Of a DNA stretch of 49,999 nucleotides, positions 26,594-35,036 are shown one piece after another. The position numbers and the translations under genes are program-made. This DNA is from Halobellus rufus (lineage in GTDB: Archaea; Halobacteriota; Halobacteria; Halobacteriales; Haloferacaceae), in contig NZ_BBJO01000019.1 in NCBI RefSeq assembly GCF_000739575.1, positions 1 to 49,999 on the forward strand. Reading direction: 5' to 3'. Numbering within the stretch: the stretch's first letter is position 1; each line of letters begins with the position of its first letter. The notes beneath the pieces are model-generated. The model saw only the letters and a program-made list of their open reading frames with translations. It was not told the origin of the DNA and searched no databases.

Positions 26594-26691
26594 AAAGGAT
26601 TTTGACGAATGCTCAACGCCCCGAGATAGCCTATCACAAGCCACTCACGGAAGGTTATTCAGATCGGCACGCGAAGTATCCAACTATCCAA

Positions 26692-27693
26692 ATGCGTGAC
26701 TCCACATCACAAACATCCCCCAGTCAGAGTGCCATAGAAGCGCTTGTACAGAACTTCCCGAATGGCGTTCTTGTTCTCTTCGATGATGATCTCCGATATC
26801 GGGCTGTGGGCCCCGATGTATTGCCATTCTCTAATGCGAACGCTACCGAGCTTATTGGACACTCAATTCACGAACTATTCCCAGAACAGACAGCCCGTCG
26901 TCTCGAGCCAGAATTACGTGCGACGCTTCAGGGAAACGCACGCTCCTTCGATATCGAGTATGACGACCGCATCCATCACATCGAGACCAAACCCGCGAAG
27001 GTCGATGACGAGGCGTATGGTGTCCTCGCTACACAGGACGTGACGCAGGAGCGCGAGACTGCCGATTCACTACAGGAGCAGAACGAGCGTCTGGATCAGT
27101 TTGCGAGTATGGTCTCACACGATCTTCAGAACCCACTTTCAATCGCCACCGGCCATTTGCAGTTGTACCAAGAGACCGGCGATCCCGACCATCTTACGAA
27201 AGTCGAAGAGACACTCACCCGCCTCGACGAACTCACACAGGACCTTCTGACACTTGTGCAATCAAACGAGATGACGGACACCATTGAGAACGTCTCGCTG
27301 CATGCGGTCGCCCACGATGCGTGGGAGATGATCGAGACCCGCAGCGCAACCCTGACTGTCTCTGATCACTCGATAAAAGCAGACCACGGTCAGTTGCAGG
27401 CGCTCTTCGAGAATCTATTCCGAAACGCAATCGGGCACGGTGGGAACGAGGTGACGGTGCGGGTTGGGCCGCTCGAGGACGGCTTCTATATCGAAGACAC
27501 GGGAACGGGAATCCCCGAAGAGAAGCGCGAAACCGTCTTCGAACACGGCTTTTCAACGGGGTACGGGGGGAACGGCGTTGGACTGACCATCGTCAGTCGA
27601 ATCGCCAATCACCACAGTTGGTCGGTCGAACTGACCGAGGAAGAATCCGGGGGGGCACGCTTCGAATTCACCGGTGTCGATCTCGCTGATTGA
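26692..27693 (+). CDS. PAS-containing sensor histidine kinase
   Basis: 333 aa from the ATG at 26692; an in-frame TTG at 26602 would add a weak leader. A PAS domain covers about 15-120 ('FPNGVLVLFDDDLRYRAVGPDVL'). The H-box 'MVSHDLQNPL' has phospho-acceptor H143. The HATPase part has N-box 'ENLFRNAIGHG', G1 'DTGTGIPEE' and G2 'GYGGNGVGLTIV'. There are no membrane helices, so it is a cytoplasmic sensor. The response regulator gene is convergent, 3 nt away. This pair begins the accessory region after the conjugation operon. Confidence 0.88.
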   Translation: MRDSTSQTSPSQSAIEALVQNFPNGVLVLFDDDLRYRAVGPDVLPFSNANATELIGHSIHELFPEQTARRLEPELRATLQGNARSFDIEYDDRIHHIETKPAKVDDEAYGVLATQDVTQERETADSLQEQNERLDQFASMVSHDLQNPLSIATGHLQLYQETGDPDHLTKVEETLTRLDELTQDLLTLVQSNEMTDTIENVSLHAVAHDAWEMIETRSATLTVSDHSIKADHGQLQALFENLFRNAIGHGGNEVTVRVGPLEDGFYIEDTGTGIPEEKRETVFEHGFSTGYGGNGVGLTIVSRIANHHSWSVELTEEESGGARFEFTGVDLAD

Positions 27694-27696
27694 TTG

Positions 27697-29193
27697 CTAC
27701 GCAGGCAGCGAACCCGTTTCCGCTGGAGTGACCATTACTCCAAAACCTCGGATTGTCCCTTCTGAAGTGTAACTGGCAATGATCGTCGCGGGCGCTGTGA
27801 ACGTACTCCCGTCGCGCTGGCGCCATTCTACGTCTGTCGTTACGTCGCCATCAATGCGAGCAGATTCGATGAGGTCATCGGCTCGCCGTCTATCAGGCCC
27901 GTCTGACGAGAGCAGTGTTCCGAGATGTATCCCGAGGCCGTCCCCGATCGAATAGCCTAGGACATCCCTAGCGTTGTCGTTCCACCGGGTCACGTAGCCC
28001 TCGTGGTCGAGTGTGTAGAAGGCCTTCTCGTCTGCGTTCTCGAAAAGGTGATAGAACTCTCCGGGATGGGCCGCCGTTGACCGCTCTCCGCTGAGGTCTC
28101 GAGCCGTACAGACAATGCTCCCATTTTCCGTTTTCGCCAATCGATGGTCCGTAACGAGCCGGTCCCCCTGCTTCGTGAGACGGACGGTCTCACCGCTCCA
28201 GTATCCAAGCTTCGACACCTCTGGGAGGATGCTGTGTTCGAGTCGGTCCGCTTCCTCGTTGTGATAGAGGATTTTCCACGACCGTCCGACGAGTTCGGAC
28301 CGTTCATAGCCGAAGAGCGTAGCAAATGCAGGGTTCACGTACGAGAACGTTCCATCTGGTTCGACCAGACTGATCCCCTCAGTCGCAGTTTCGATGACGC
28401 GAAGTCCGTGGTCCTCCTTGTACGCCGTGATATCTTGGACATAGCCCACGATCCTGACGACGGATCCCTCGTCGTCGAAGATCGGTTTGCTCTGTCCGCG
28501 CACCCACCGGACGCCCTGTTCGGGATGCACTACACGATACTCGATCTCATCAGGCGTTCCGTTCGATAGCTTCTCCATCGACGAGAGTGCTTTCTCACGG
28601 TCTTGCTCGTGTACGTGGGTGAGAAATGCATCCGGCGTGTCCTCAAGTGTCTCAATAGGGATACCCCAGATCTCCTCGAATGCAGAATTGATGAAAAGCA
28701 ATTCGTCCCAATCCGCAGTAACGCTAAACAGGATGTCGTCCGAGTTCTCCGCAAGTTCCGAGAATCGCTGTTCAGTCTCTCGGATGGTCTCCTGTGCAGT
28801 GTAGCTAGCGACGGCGTTCTTGATCCGATTCGCGAGAATTGTGTACTGGCTGGATCCCGCTTCCTTTTGGAGGTACTCAGTAACACCCGCAGAAATCGCA
28901 TCACTTGCGACGTCTTCGCTACCTTTCCCTGTATATAGAATGAAGGGTATTCGGGGATGGGCTTCTCGAACCGCTGTGAGAAAGTCGAGACCAGTCTGCC
29001 CGGGCATTTCATAATCCGAGACAATGCAATGAAACTCCCCAGCTGAAAAGGCTTCCAACCCGTCACTCACATTCGTTTCAGACTCGACAACAAAGCGATC
29101 ATCCTCTCGGCTGAGAAACATCGCAGTAAGCTCAGTGAGATCCGGCTCGTCGTCGACGTGGAGGACCCGGATATTGGATGGAAGGGTGTTCAT
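27697..29193 (-). CDS. response regulator with three PAS domains
   Basis: 498 aa. A receiver domain occupies 1-125, with acidic pocket DDE at 14-16, phospho-acceptor D60 in 'CIVSDYEMPG', T88 and K110. PAS domains follow at about 145-260, 265-375 and 385-490 ('DWDELLFINSAFEEIWGI', 'DGTFSYVNPAFATLFGYERSELVG', 'EGYVTRWNDNARDVLGYS'). There is no kinase, DNA-binding or HalOD1 output, so signals may pass through protein contacts. Its convergent neighbour is a histidine kinase with one PAS, a probable partner. Confidence 0.85.
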   Translation of the reverse strand: MNTLPSNIRVLHVDDEPDLTELTAMFLSREDDRFVVESETNVSDGLEAFSAGEFHCIVSDYEMPGQTGLDFLTAVREAHPRIPFILYTGKGSEDVASDAISAGVTEYLQKEAGSSQYTILANRIKNAVASYTAQETIRETEQRFSELAENSDDILFSVTADWDELLFINSAFEEIWGIPIETLEDTPDAFLTHVHEQDREKALSSMEKLSNGTPDEIEYRVVHPEQGVRWVRGQSKPIFDDEGSVVRIVGYVQDITAYKEDHGLRVIETATEGISLVEPDGTFSYVNPAFATLFGYERSELVGRSWKILYHNEEADRLEHSILPEVSKLGYWSGETVRLTKQGDRLVTDHRLAKTENGSIVCTARDLSGERSTAAHPGEFYHLFENADEKAFYTLDHEGYVTRWNDNARDVLGYSIGDGLGIHLGTLLSSDGPDRRRADDLIESARIDGDVTTDVEWRQRDGSTFTAPATIIASYTSEGTIRGFGVMVTPAETGSLPA

Positions 29194-29446
29194 TACCTAC
29201 CTACAAGTAAATGAGTCTCCATAGTTTAGTGGGGTTTGTAGACAGCTACCCAGCGAATGACTGTCAGAGACGGCCATCTATCAAAATAATTTACTGAATT
29301 TGTAGAGCGTGCCAAAACGACCTCCCAGTTGGCCGTCGAGCAATTTCAGCACCTAATACGGACAGAATCTCTTGTTTTGAGGGGTCTCGCGACTCAGGGT
29401 ACTGAGATGGAGTTCCTCGAAGGGGGAGAATAGATGGAGCAGTAAC

Positions 29447-29596
29447 TCAGAAAAATTCAGATACCGCCGAAATCACCTTCATAGCCCCTTCGTCGAGCAA
29501 ATTCTGTACTTCAAGAACTATTCGTGAATCCGTCGCGGTATTTTCTACCGCCTCAAATCGGCCCGACGGGGTTCTTCTTCGATTAGAGTCCGTCAT
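29447..29596 (-). CDS. 49-aa hypothetical protein
   Basis: A 49-aa frame starting MTDSNRRRTPSGRFEAVENT and ending in 'VISAVSEFF'. The amino-acid make-up is plausible for a protein and the reading lies in an otherwise empty 600-bp gap, but there is no recognised family and no strong promoter. Uncharacterised; could be a fragment of a winged-helix regulator. The rest of the gap (29194-29446 and 29597-29806) shows no supported feature. Confidence 0.3.
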   Translation of the reverse strand: MTDSNRRRTPSGRFEAVENTATDSRIVLEVQNLLDEGAMKVISAVSEFF

Positions 29597-29806
29597 GGCG
29601 TCTTGCATATCGCGGTTTTCGTCCAAAGAAAGAGGCGATATGCAGTGTGCGAAGGCCGCCGGCTCTCTCGGGCCGAGGGGCCGTCACAGGGGTAGCGGAA
29701 CTACAGAAGTATCAGATGTAGCGCATAGGTTGACCGGGTGTGTGTCGGTGGTGTCTGTCGCCCCCGCCAGGGGGTGGCGGGGCGCATCACGTGCCCCCGA
29801 TTGACG

Positions 29807-30235
29807 ATGGCTTCGGACCAACGCAGCAAGACACGAGCAGCGCATCGAGCAACAAGTACTCCCGACGGTCAAGCCCCGTGGGCAGACCTCGAAGTGACGG
29901 TTCCGACCGACCGGGATCACGCGTCCGTCGTCGCGCTCGTGGAGTGTGCTCTCGTCGAACTCACGCACGAGGCCGTAGGCGCCGTCTTTGTCTCCCGACA
30001 GGTCGGGCGGTCGACGCGGACGCAGTACGTCGCCGGCGACGACGTCGGCGAGCAGTTCCAGAAACGGCACTTCGATGACCGACTGGGCTGGCACGAGACC
30101 ACCGTCCCTCGACGAACCGTTCGCGACGAACTGATCACCCAGCTCACGCGACCGGCTGAACAGGCAGATGAAGGAGCAGCCAACGAGTCAGACACTTTCG
30201 TCGTGAAGCCAGTTCGAGAGCTCCAGACACCGTAG
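29807..30235 (+). CDS. 142-aa hypothetical protein
   Basis: 142 aa from the ATG at 29807. A basic N-terminus is followed by an alpha/beta segment 'WADLEVTVPTDRDHASVVALVECALVELTHEAVGAVFVSRQ' and a hydrophilic, acidic C-terminus. I do not recognise a family or catalytic motif. The good acidic codon and residue make-up support a real gene. It ends 10 nt before the nested palindromic region at 30245. Confidence 0.5.
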   Translation: MASDQRSKTRAAHRATSTPDGQAPWADLEVTVPTDRDHASVVALVECALVELTHEAVGAVFVSRQVGRSTRTQYVAGDDVGEQFQKRHFDDRLGWHETTVPRRTVRDELITQLTRPAEQADEGAANESDTFVVKPVRELQTP

Positions 30236-30244
30236 CGACTAGAC

Positions 30245-30395
30245 TTAACCAACATTCCTTGGTCTTTTCAGGTCACAACGAGACACCCACGACAGACCCC
30301 CGTCCTGCCGAACACGGCCAGCCCGGTCGAAGAACTCGATGTCGCATTCCAGCTGAAAAGACCAACCCGACCGGTACCGGCACTGTGTTGGTTAA
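30245..30395. repeat. nested inverted repeats flanking an 81-bp core
   Basis: The outer pair is TTAACCAACA (30245-30254) and its exact reverse complement (30386-30395). The inner pair is TTGGTCTTTTCAG (30259-30271) and its reverse complement (30353-30365), enclosing 30272-30352. The outer motif is shared with 12462-12503. The region is intergenic. It has the shape of an origin, transfer origin or recombination site, but no function is proven. Confidence 0.6.
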
Positions 30396-30494
30396 CTCTG
30401 GGGCTGGATCCACCTCCTCGCCCCCACCCACCGCCCTGTACCTCGAGTAAGTGTATCCTGGCGGACGGGCGACTCGAACAGCGGTCGCGACGGG

Positions 30495-30501
30495 GTTTAT
30501 C
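30495..30501 (+). promoter_or_regulatory. TATA-like box for the truncated nuclease-like gene
   Basis: GTTTATC lies about 26-32 nt before the ATG at 30527 in GC-rich sequence. It suggests a short-leader transcript that covers the zinc-ribbon gene as well. Confidence 0.35.
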
Positions 30502-30526
30502 GGGCCGCTACTCCTCGAGAGCGAGT

Positions 30527-30943
30527 ATGGTCGTCGTCGAGGAGGTCACCAAACTGAGCGAACGCCGCACCCAAACCTCGTCCGAGGCGTTTCCGGATGA
30601 GTCGCTAGCGTCGATTCGGGCGGCCGTCGAGGCTGTCCCGACCAGCGTTTTCGACGGCTCGACGAAACACACGGAGGTCGGCGGCTTCGATGCCGCAATC
30701 GCCGACGGACTCCCGCAGTACGAGTACGAAGGGGACGCCGCCGGCGGCTACAACCCGAACTGTAAGCTCTGGGCGCATCAGGGGTTTAACTACAGCGTCG
30801 ATCTCTACGACGCCGACGCCCGCATCGCCATCGAGGTCGAGAAGAGCGAGCGGAAGAACGTCAGCGACGACCTCCTCAAGTTCCAGAAGGGGTACCGCAC
30901 CCAGAAGGACGGCCGGCCGCGACGTCGACGGGGAGGACGAGTG
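30527..30943 (+). pseudogene. truncated nuclease-like gene running in frame into the next gene
   Basis: About 139 aa. The part 'HQGFNYSVDLYDADARIAIEVEKSERKNVSDDLLKFQKGYRTQKDG' looks like a PD-(D/E)xK core (Asp in VDLYD, then ExEK). After 'KDGRPRRR' the reading becomes low-complexity arginine/glycine and passes, without a stop, into the zinc-ribbon protein's ATG at 30944. The expected continuation of a nuclease fold is missing, so a deletion has probably joined the two genes. A 250-aa read-through fusion protein is possible; GGGGAGG before the internal ATG supports separate translation. Confidence 0.5.
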
Positions 30944-31279
30944 ATGCAGCAGACCCTCGTTGGCTGTGCGTTCTGCGACGCCCCGCCCGGTACCGAGACT
31001 GGCGAGGCGCACACCTGGGGGCAAGACGAGCGGGTCACTCACCCGATCTGCGTCGACTGTGCGATTCAGACGCGGCCGAATCCCGACGAGCGCGATCACG
31101 TCGCCTGTGACGGCTGTGGGCTGGTCGTCGATACGCTCGCAGCGCTCACGCGCTTCCGGGTCGAACTGGGGCATCTGGAAGGCCCGTTGCAGCTGTGCGC
31201 CCGCTGCAGTCTAGGTGGTCTCGCGACGTACTGGACGCGCGATCTCGAGGAGCATCTCGTCGCGACGCCGGCGGAGTGA
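30944..31279 (+). CDS. zinc-ribbon protein (DUF7558-like)
   Basis: 111 aa starting MQQTLVGCAFCDAPPG. Four cysteine pairs (CAFC, CVDC, CDGC, CARC) imply two zinc sites. A central 'TRFRVELGHLEGPLQLC' strand region lies between the last pairs. Such proteins are common and uncharacterised in haloarchaea. A GGAGG stands a few bases before the ATG. It may bind nucleic acid or other proteins. In this window it is in frame with the truncated gene upstream. Confidence 0.6.
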   Translation: MQQTLVGCAFCDAPPGTETGEAHTWGQDERVTHPICVDCAIQTRPNPDERDHVACDGCGLVVDTLAALTRFRVELGHLEGPLQLCARCSLGGLATYWTRDLEEHLVATPAE

Positions 31280-31327
31280 CCCAACACTCTTTACGGTTTC
31301 GCTGTAATCTGTAATCAAGAGCGACCC

Positions 31328-31936
31328 GTGTCACGCACCTCAAACCGCGCCGACGGCGACATCGTCCAGGACTTCCTCTCGGTCGCGGATCTCCTCGAGG
31401 AGCCACAGCTCGCCCAGCTGTACGCCTACCTCGCCCGGGAGAGGGAAGCGACCGTCCAGGACGTAATGGACGACCTCGAACTCGCCCAGGGGACAGCCTA
31501 CAGCTACGTCAACCGGCTCGTCGACGCCGGCGTCGTCGACGTCACCGACGACGAACAGCCCCGGCGATACGCCGCCCGAGAGATCGACCTGACCGTGACC
31601 ACGGCTGCTGGCGACCGCGAGTACACGATCACGCCGGCGCTCATCGACGCCGTCGGCCGCCGTGAGACGGACGCCGATATCGACACGTACATCGACCGGC
31701 ACGGCGTCGCCGGCCTCGCGACCGCGCTCACCTACGCCGTCGCCCGCGAACGCGGCGAGGTGACCCACCGGCTGATGGCCGACGACCTCGACATCTCCCC
31801 GCTGGCCGCGGAGATGATCCTCCAGGCGCTTCGGCCCCTCGTCTACGAGCAATACGACATCGAGGAGGCAGGAGCGGGACTCGACGAGTTGGACATCGAC
31901 GGGGACGTCTCCGCTGACGATCGTCGACACCGCTGA
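31328..31936 (+). CDS. winged-helix transcriptional regulator (DUF7437-like)
   Basis: 202 aa starting at GTG. Residues about 15-85 form a winged helix with 'LAQLYAYLAREREATVQDVMDDLELAQGTAYSYVNRLVDAGVV'. The remainder (95-190) is helical, with a second possible winged helix ('RGEVTHRLMADDLDISPLAAEMILQAL'). The layout is familiar from haloarchaeal plasmid and integrated-element genes. It is most likely a repressor of itself or neighbouring mobile genes. Confidence 0.65.
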   Translation: MSRTSNRADGDIVQDFLSVADLLEEPQLAQLYAYLAREREATVQDVMDDLELAQGTAYSYVNRLVDAGVVDVTDDEQPRRYAAREIDLTVTTAAGDREYTITPALIDAVGRRETDADIDTYIDRHGVAGLATALTYAVARERGEVTHRLMADDLDISPLAAEMILQALRPLVYEQYDIEEAGAGLDELDIDGDVSADDRRHR

Positions 31937-32035
31937 CGGAGACAACCGATAATGGGCCACCTCGCGCTACCGATGAGAAGTCCTGATCTCGATGGTTGAG
32001 AAACGGTTAACGGGCGGCGTGAGAAAGTTGGGTAC

Positions 32036-32434
32036 GTGACTGACGATCTCGCGTATCCCTCTGTCGAACTTATTCTGGATCTCCACGAACAAATCGTGGC
32101 GGAAGGCAACACCACAGAACCAGGAGTTCGATCAGAGGACGCGATTGGCTCCGCGTTGCAGTACATTTCGGAGGGATTCTTCGGGGAGGTACCCGAGACG
32201 ATCCACGACAAAGCGGTACACCTGATGCGGCTGCTGGTTGCAGAGCATCCGTTCGTCGATGGAAACAAACGAACGGCGCTCCGAACAGTGGTGGTTTTCT
32301 ATATGTTGAACGGGTACACGTTCGACTACGGCGATGAAATTCGGGCCCTCTTGCACCGCTTCGCAACCAACGAAGCCGCGGTCGACACGGATACTGCAGT
32401 TATCTACTTCCGGGCATGTGCTCGTCGCAACTGA
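32036..32434 (+). CDS. doc: Doc (death on curing) toxin, Fic fold
   Basis: 132 aa starting at GTG. It has the intact Fic/Doc motif 'HPFVDGNKRTA' (about 70-80) and the typical 'GSALQYISEGFFGEVPETIHDKAVHLMRLL' helices. Doc phosphorylates elongation factor Tu (EF1A in archaea) and stops translation until the antitoxin neutralises it. No Phd-like gene stands immediately upstream; the small gene after it (32468) is the candidate antitoxin. Unlike the Fic-like protein at 6427, all key residues are present. Confidence 0.85.
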   Translation: MTDDLAYPSVELILDLHEQIVAEGNTTEPGVRSEDAIGSALQYISEGFFGEVPETIHDKAVHLMRLLVAEHPFVDGNKRTALRTVVVFYMLNGYTFDYGDEIRALLHRFATNEAAVDTDTAVIYFRACARRN

Positions 32435-32467
32435 TAAAGGGACACACAGAGTATGTTCAACAGAACA

Positions 32468-32638
32468 ATGGCGTCCAGCACCGATTCCGCGACGGCGGTC
32501 GACGACGAAGTCCGCCAGCTCTACGAGCGGTATCAGGCGGCCGAGAGCGACGCCGAACGTCACGATATCGCCCTCGAGATGGGGAAGCTCGACGGACGCC
32601 GTCACGCGGAGATCTACGCAGCACTTGAAGACGAGTGA
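32468..32638 (+). CDS. 56-aa acidic helical protein, possible Doc antitoxin
   Basis: A 56-aa frame from the ATG at 32468 (an in-frame ATG at 32453 adds five residues). Sequence 'DDEVRQLYERYQAAESDAERHDIALEMGKLDG' is helical and acidic. It follows the Doc gene by 33 nt on the same strand. Small acidic helical partners are usual for Doc-like toxins, but the sequence is not a recognised Phd and the order (toxin first) is unusual. Antitoxin role is an inference from position. Confidence 0.45.
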   Translation: MASSTDSATAVDDEVRQLYERYQAAESDAERHDIALEMGKLDGRRHAEIYAALEDE

Positions 32639-32703
32639 ACCGTCCTTCTTTCAGGATACCGGCTGCGAAGTCGATCGGCACTGGCGACTAGCTGGTTTTT
32701 GAT

Positions 32704-32985
32704 CTAGATTTTTCGCCAGCGGGGTTCATTCAGCTTCGAGGTCACGTGCGTCGATCTCGCGGCGAGATACTGCTCTCCCTGACGAGTGATGTCGTAGACG
32801 CCGTTGCCGAGGTGGACGAGAAGGCCATAGGTGACCAGCGTCTTGCAGCGAGCGTTGATGTGTTGCCGGGAGAAGCGCACGCGATCGCTGTCCGCCATTT
32901 CCTTCGGGGTGTCAGGGCCGTCCTCAGAGAGATGCTCCAGAATGCGGTCATCAGCGCGAGACATCCAGTCGGCGTCAAAGCGCAT
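32704..32985 (-). CDS. PhiH1-type repressor-like winged-helix protein
   Basis: 93 aa. The opening 'DWMSRADDRILEHLSEDGPDTPKEMA', recognition part 'FSRQHINARCKTLVTYGLLVHLGNGVYDITRQGEQYL' are the pattern of haloarchaeal PhiH1 phage repressor relatives, small MarR-like winged-helix proteins. The first ATG is used; an internal ATG seven residues later is also possible. It probably controls element or virus genes nearby. Confidence 0.75.
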   Translation of the reverse strand: MRFDADWMSRADDRILEHLSEDGPDTPKEMADSDRVRFSRQHINARCKTLVTYGLLVHLGNGVYDITRQGEQYLAARSTHVTSKLNEPRWRKI

Positions 32986-33069
32986 AATCGCTTCTGGTTG
33001 CGCCGACGCTATCCCAAACGCGCTAAGTCAAGTAGCAGAGCGTATCGCTTCTGTGGTTGACTCCTAACG

Positions 33070-33076
33070 TTTTAAA
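33070..33076 (+). promoter_or_regulatory. TATA box for the HalOD1 gene
   Basis: TTTAAAC lies 31-37 nt before the ATG at 33107, in a short AT-rich patch. Confidence 0.4.
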
Positions 33077-33106
33077 CGCCCGCCACCCTAACCTCCGAGC
33101 GTACAG

Positions 33107-33367
33107 ATGCATTCCCCGTCCACCAGCAGTTCGGATGGATCGAGTGACCTCCTCGTTGAGATCATCGAGACACTCGAAGCGTGTGGGCTCGAGGACGATT
33201 CCTACCAGCTCCACGATTACGTCGACCCCGGTGCGCTCGAACAGCTGCTCGCCTCCGCCGATGAGACCATCACTGTTCAGTTCACCGTCGAGGGGATCCC
33301 GCTCGATGTCTCGCCGGGGGGCGTGGAGGTCATCGTCGAGGACGAGTCCGACGCTGACACCGAATAA
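33107..33367 (+). CDS. HalOD1 output-domain protein
   Basis: 86 aa consisting of one HalOD1 domain: 'LLVEIIETLEACGLEDDSYQLHDYVDPGALEQLLAS', then the strand pair 'ITVQFTVEGIPLDVSPGGVEVIVE'. In other proteins HalOD1 is a C-terminal output of receiver modules. As a free domain it may be a downstream partner of response regulators, such as the REC-PAS protein at 27697. The start has a TATA element about 31 nt upstream. Confidence 0.8.
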   Translation: MHSPSTSSSDGSSDLLVEIIETLEACGLEDDSYQLHDYVDPGALEQLLASADETITVQFTVEGIPLDVSPGGVEVIVEDESDADTE

Positions 33368-33387
33368 CGCCCAGAACAGGGAAGATA

Positions 33388-33620
33388 CCGATTGTTCTCG
33401 AAAGCCCTCGGCCGCTCGACGTCCCGCGACCGCCGCTGCGCGCCTCGTGGCTGCGGTGCTTGCGGGGTCGGGGGACGGCCGAGTCGGCCTCGCCCTTTCT
33501 GAGTCCACCAGGACTGTAGATGGCTCACCGAGCGATGTAGCCGGCTGGACAGGTGTGTACGTAGCGGCCCGCCCCGCTCGCCGCTGCCGCCCTCCGCGTC
33601 GCTCGCGACCGACCATTCCA
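33388..33620. repeat. GC-rich non-coding repeat, copy 1
   Basis: Sequence beginning TTCTCGAAAGCCCTCGGCCG and ending with GCTCGCGACCGACCATTCC is related to copies at 35037-35233 (front part: GAAAGCCC, GCTCGACG, GCGCGCCTCGTG, GGTGCTTGCG blocks) and 38462-38525 (back part, near identical from CGCTCGCCGCTGCC to ACCATTCC). It fills the intergenic gap. I take it for a dispersed haloarchaeal intergenic repeat. Confidence 0.55.
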
Positions 33621-33656
33621 GTATGAGAAAAGTCGATCCGTATTCGCGGTTATTTG

Positions 33657-34256
33657 CTACCGAACCGGATGTGACTCCCCGCCCTCCTGCCGACGGGAGG
33701 ACAGAACCAACCCAATAAGCCCAGGACCGAACACGGCAAGGAGTATCTCTACGAAGATCGCACCCGCCAGTTGGGAGCTGATTTCACAGAATCCCACCAG
33801 ACAGACTGTCGGCCCTTGAAGATCGAAGAGCGTCCCCTGAGCGAGTCCGCCAGGAGCAATGAAGGTTCCAAAGGTGACGAGCATAGCGATCGGCCAGCCG
33901 GCTACCGTGTCTCGAAGCGCTGCTTCCGGCTCGATATGCCGCCAGTGGTGGATGACCTTTTGACCGACTGCCAGCGGAAGCGCCGTTAGGATCAGCAGTG
34001 AACCGACTCCCGTGATCACAAGCGTCGCCGGAATTTCCCACAGTTCCGGGTCTAATCCGCCTCCAGCGATTGCCCAAACGACGGTGACGCCGACGAGATA
34101 GAGCAGACTGGCCTCAAGGACCGCTAGTCGGAGTACCCTCCTGATCGGCGGCGTTTCCGTTCGGGAGGCCAGAAGCGTTGTAACGGCGACTGGACCCGAG
34201 ATCCCCACGGTGATGACGAACGCGAGAACGGGGAGTAACCCTGTCGGGAGTGTCAT
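33657..34256 (-). CDS. five-helix membrane protein of unknown function
   Basis: 199 aa. Hydrophobic segments lie at about 8-28, 44-66, 74-98, 118-138 and 160-188. There is a conserved-looking 'GTFIAPGGLAQGT' near 133-145 but no transporter motif that I recognise. It is separated from the ArsR-like membrane regulator by 107 nt on the same strand. Function unknown. Confidence 0.6.
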   Translation of the reverse strand: MTLPTGLLPVLAFVITVGISGPVAVTTLLASRTETPPIRRVLRLAVLEASLLYLVGVTVVWAIAGGGLDPELWEIPATLVITGVGSLLILTALPLAVGQKVIHHWRHIEPEAALRDTVAGWPIAMLVTFGTFIAPGGLAQGTLFDLQGPTVCLVGFCEISSQLAGAIFVEILLAVFGPGLIGLVLSSRRQEGGESHPVR

Positions 34257-34363
34257 TCACCACGTCACCCCTGATGAGCGTATCATACTCGCTCTTTGTT
34301 CAAGCCAAGGCATAACCCCCCGCTTGGTTCAAAATTGGTTTTGACGGATACTGGGGAGTCCTC

Positions 34364-34927
34364 CTATCGATTCCACTGCCACCAGAACACGACTAGGCCG
34401 AGGATGAAAAGCCCACCGAGAAGGAACTCAAATCCAGGAACTGACAGCAGTGACTGAATCCCTGATTCATTACCGCCGCCCACACCGAGACCAAACCCGC
34501 GGTAGATATAGAGTAGGACTGATCCAAGGAGAAGCAGGCCCGTCGCGCCGATGAGACGCTTGAGGAGGTCAATAAATCCAGTCTTGCGTGTCTCCGTGCC
34601 GACGAAGACGACAACCGGGTCGTCGGCTGGCGCATACACCTCCATCTCCTTGCCTTTCTCGGAGTACCGTGTGTCAGTTACCTGCACGACACCTGCATCC
34701 TCGAGGTTGTCCAGATGATAGGAGACGTTCTGGACCGACATATCGAGCCGCTTCGCGAGTCCAGACGGTGGCGCAGGCTCGTCGTAAATGGCTGTCAGGA
34801 CACGTCGTGCTGTGTCCGACGCAAGGGCCTCAAACACATCTGCCGTCCCCTCTTCATCAACGCCGAGAACTTGGATCTCTCCCTCCTGTGTCGCAGACAC
34901 ATCGTCGGTGGAGGGCAGTAAGGACAT
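34364..34927 (-). CDS. ArsR-type winged-helix regulator with C-terminal membrane helices
   Basis: 187 aa from the ATG at 34927. Residues about 28-90 are an ArsR-like winged helix ('VFEALASDTARRVLTAIYDEPAPPSGLAKRLDMSVQNVSYHLDNLEDAGVV'). A wing and 'MEVYAPADDPVVVFVG' follow. Two hydrophobic segments (about 119-138 and 160-182) anchor the C-terminus, making a membrane-tethered regulator. An in-frame ATG 23 codons upstream is less likely. It precedes the small membrane protein gene, which may be its target. Confidence 0.75.
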   Translation of the reverse strand: MSLLPSTDDVSATQEGEIQVLGVDEEGTADVFEALASDTARRVLTAIYDEPAPPSGLAKRLDMSVQNVSYHLDNLEDAGVVQVTDTRYSEKGKEMEVYAPADDPVVVFVGTETRKTGFIDLLKRLIGATGLLLLGSVLLYIYRGFGLGVGGGNESGIQSLLSVPGFEFLLGGLFILGLVVFWWQWNR

Positions 34928-35036
34928 ACTGCATGATTTTGCAGGAGCCGACATAAGCTTCGGGTGACCGCCGAAACGCTCCGACATTCCGGTCAATCAC
35001 CTTCTGGAGAACCAACCAGCTGGTAGCGTCAGTTGA

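Noticed and set aside
26602..26691. TTG start for the histidine kinase
   Set aside because: The extra 30 residues have no domain character; the ATG at 26692 begins a typical leader before the PAS domain.
30944..31279. treating the 250-aa frame from 30527 as one ordinary protein
   Set aside because: The internal ATG has a GGAGG and starts a complete zinc-ribbon protein; the upstream half loses fold-like sequence just before it, so a truncation fused in frame is the better reading.
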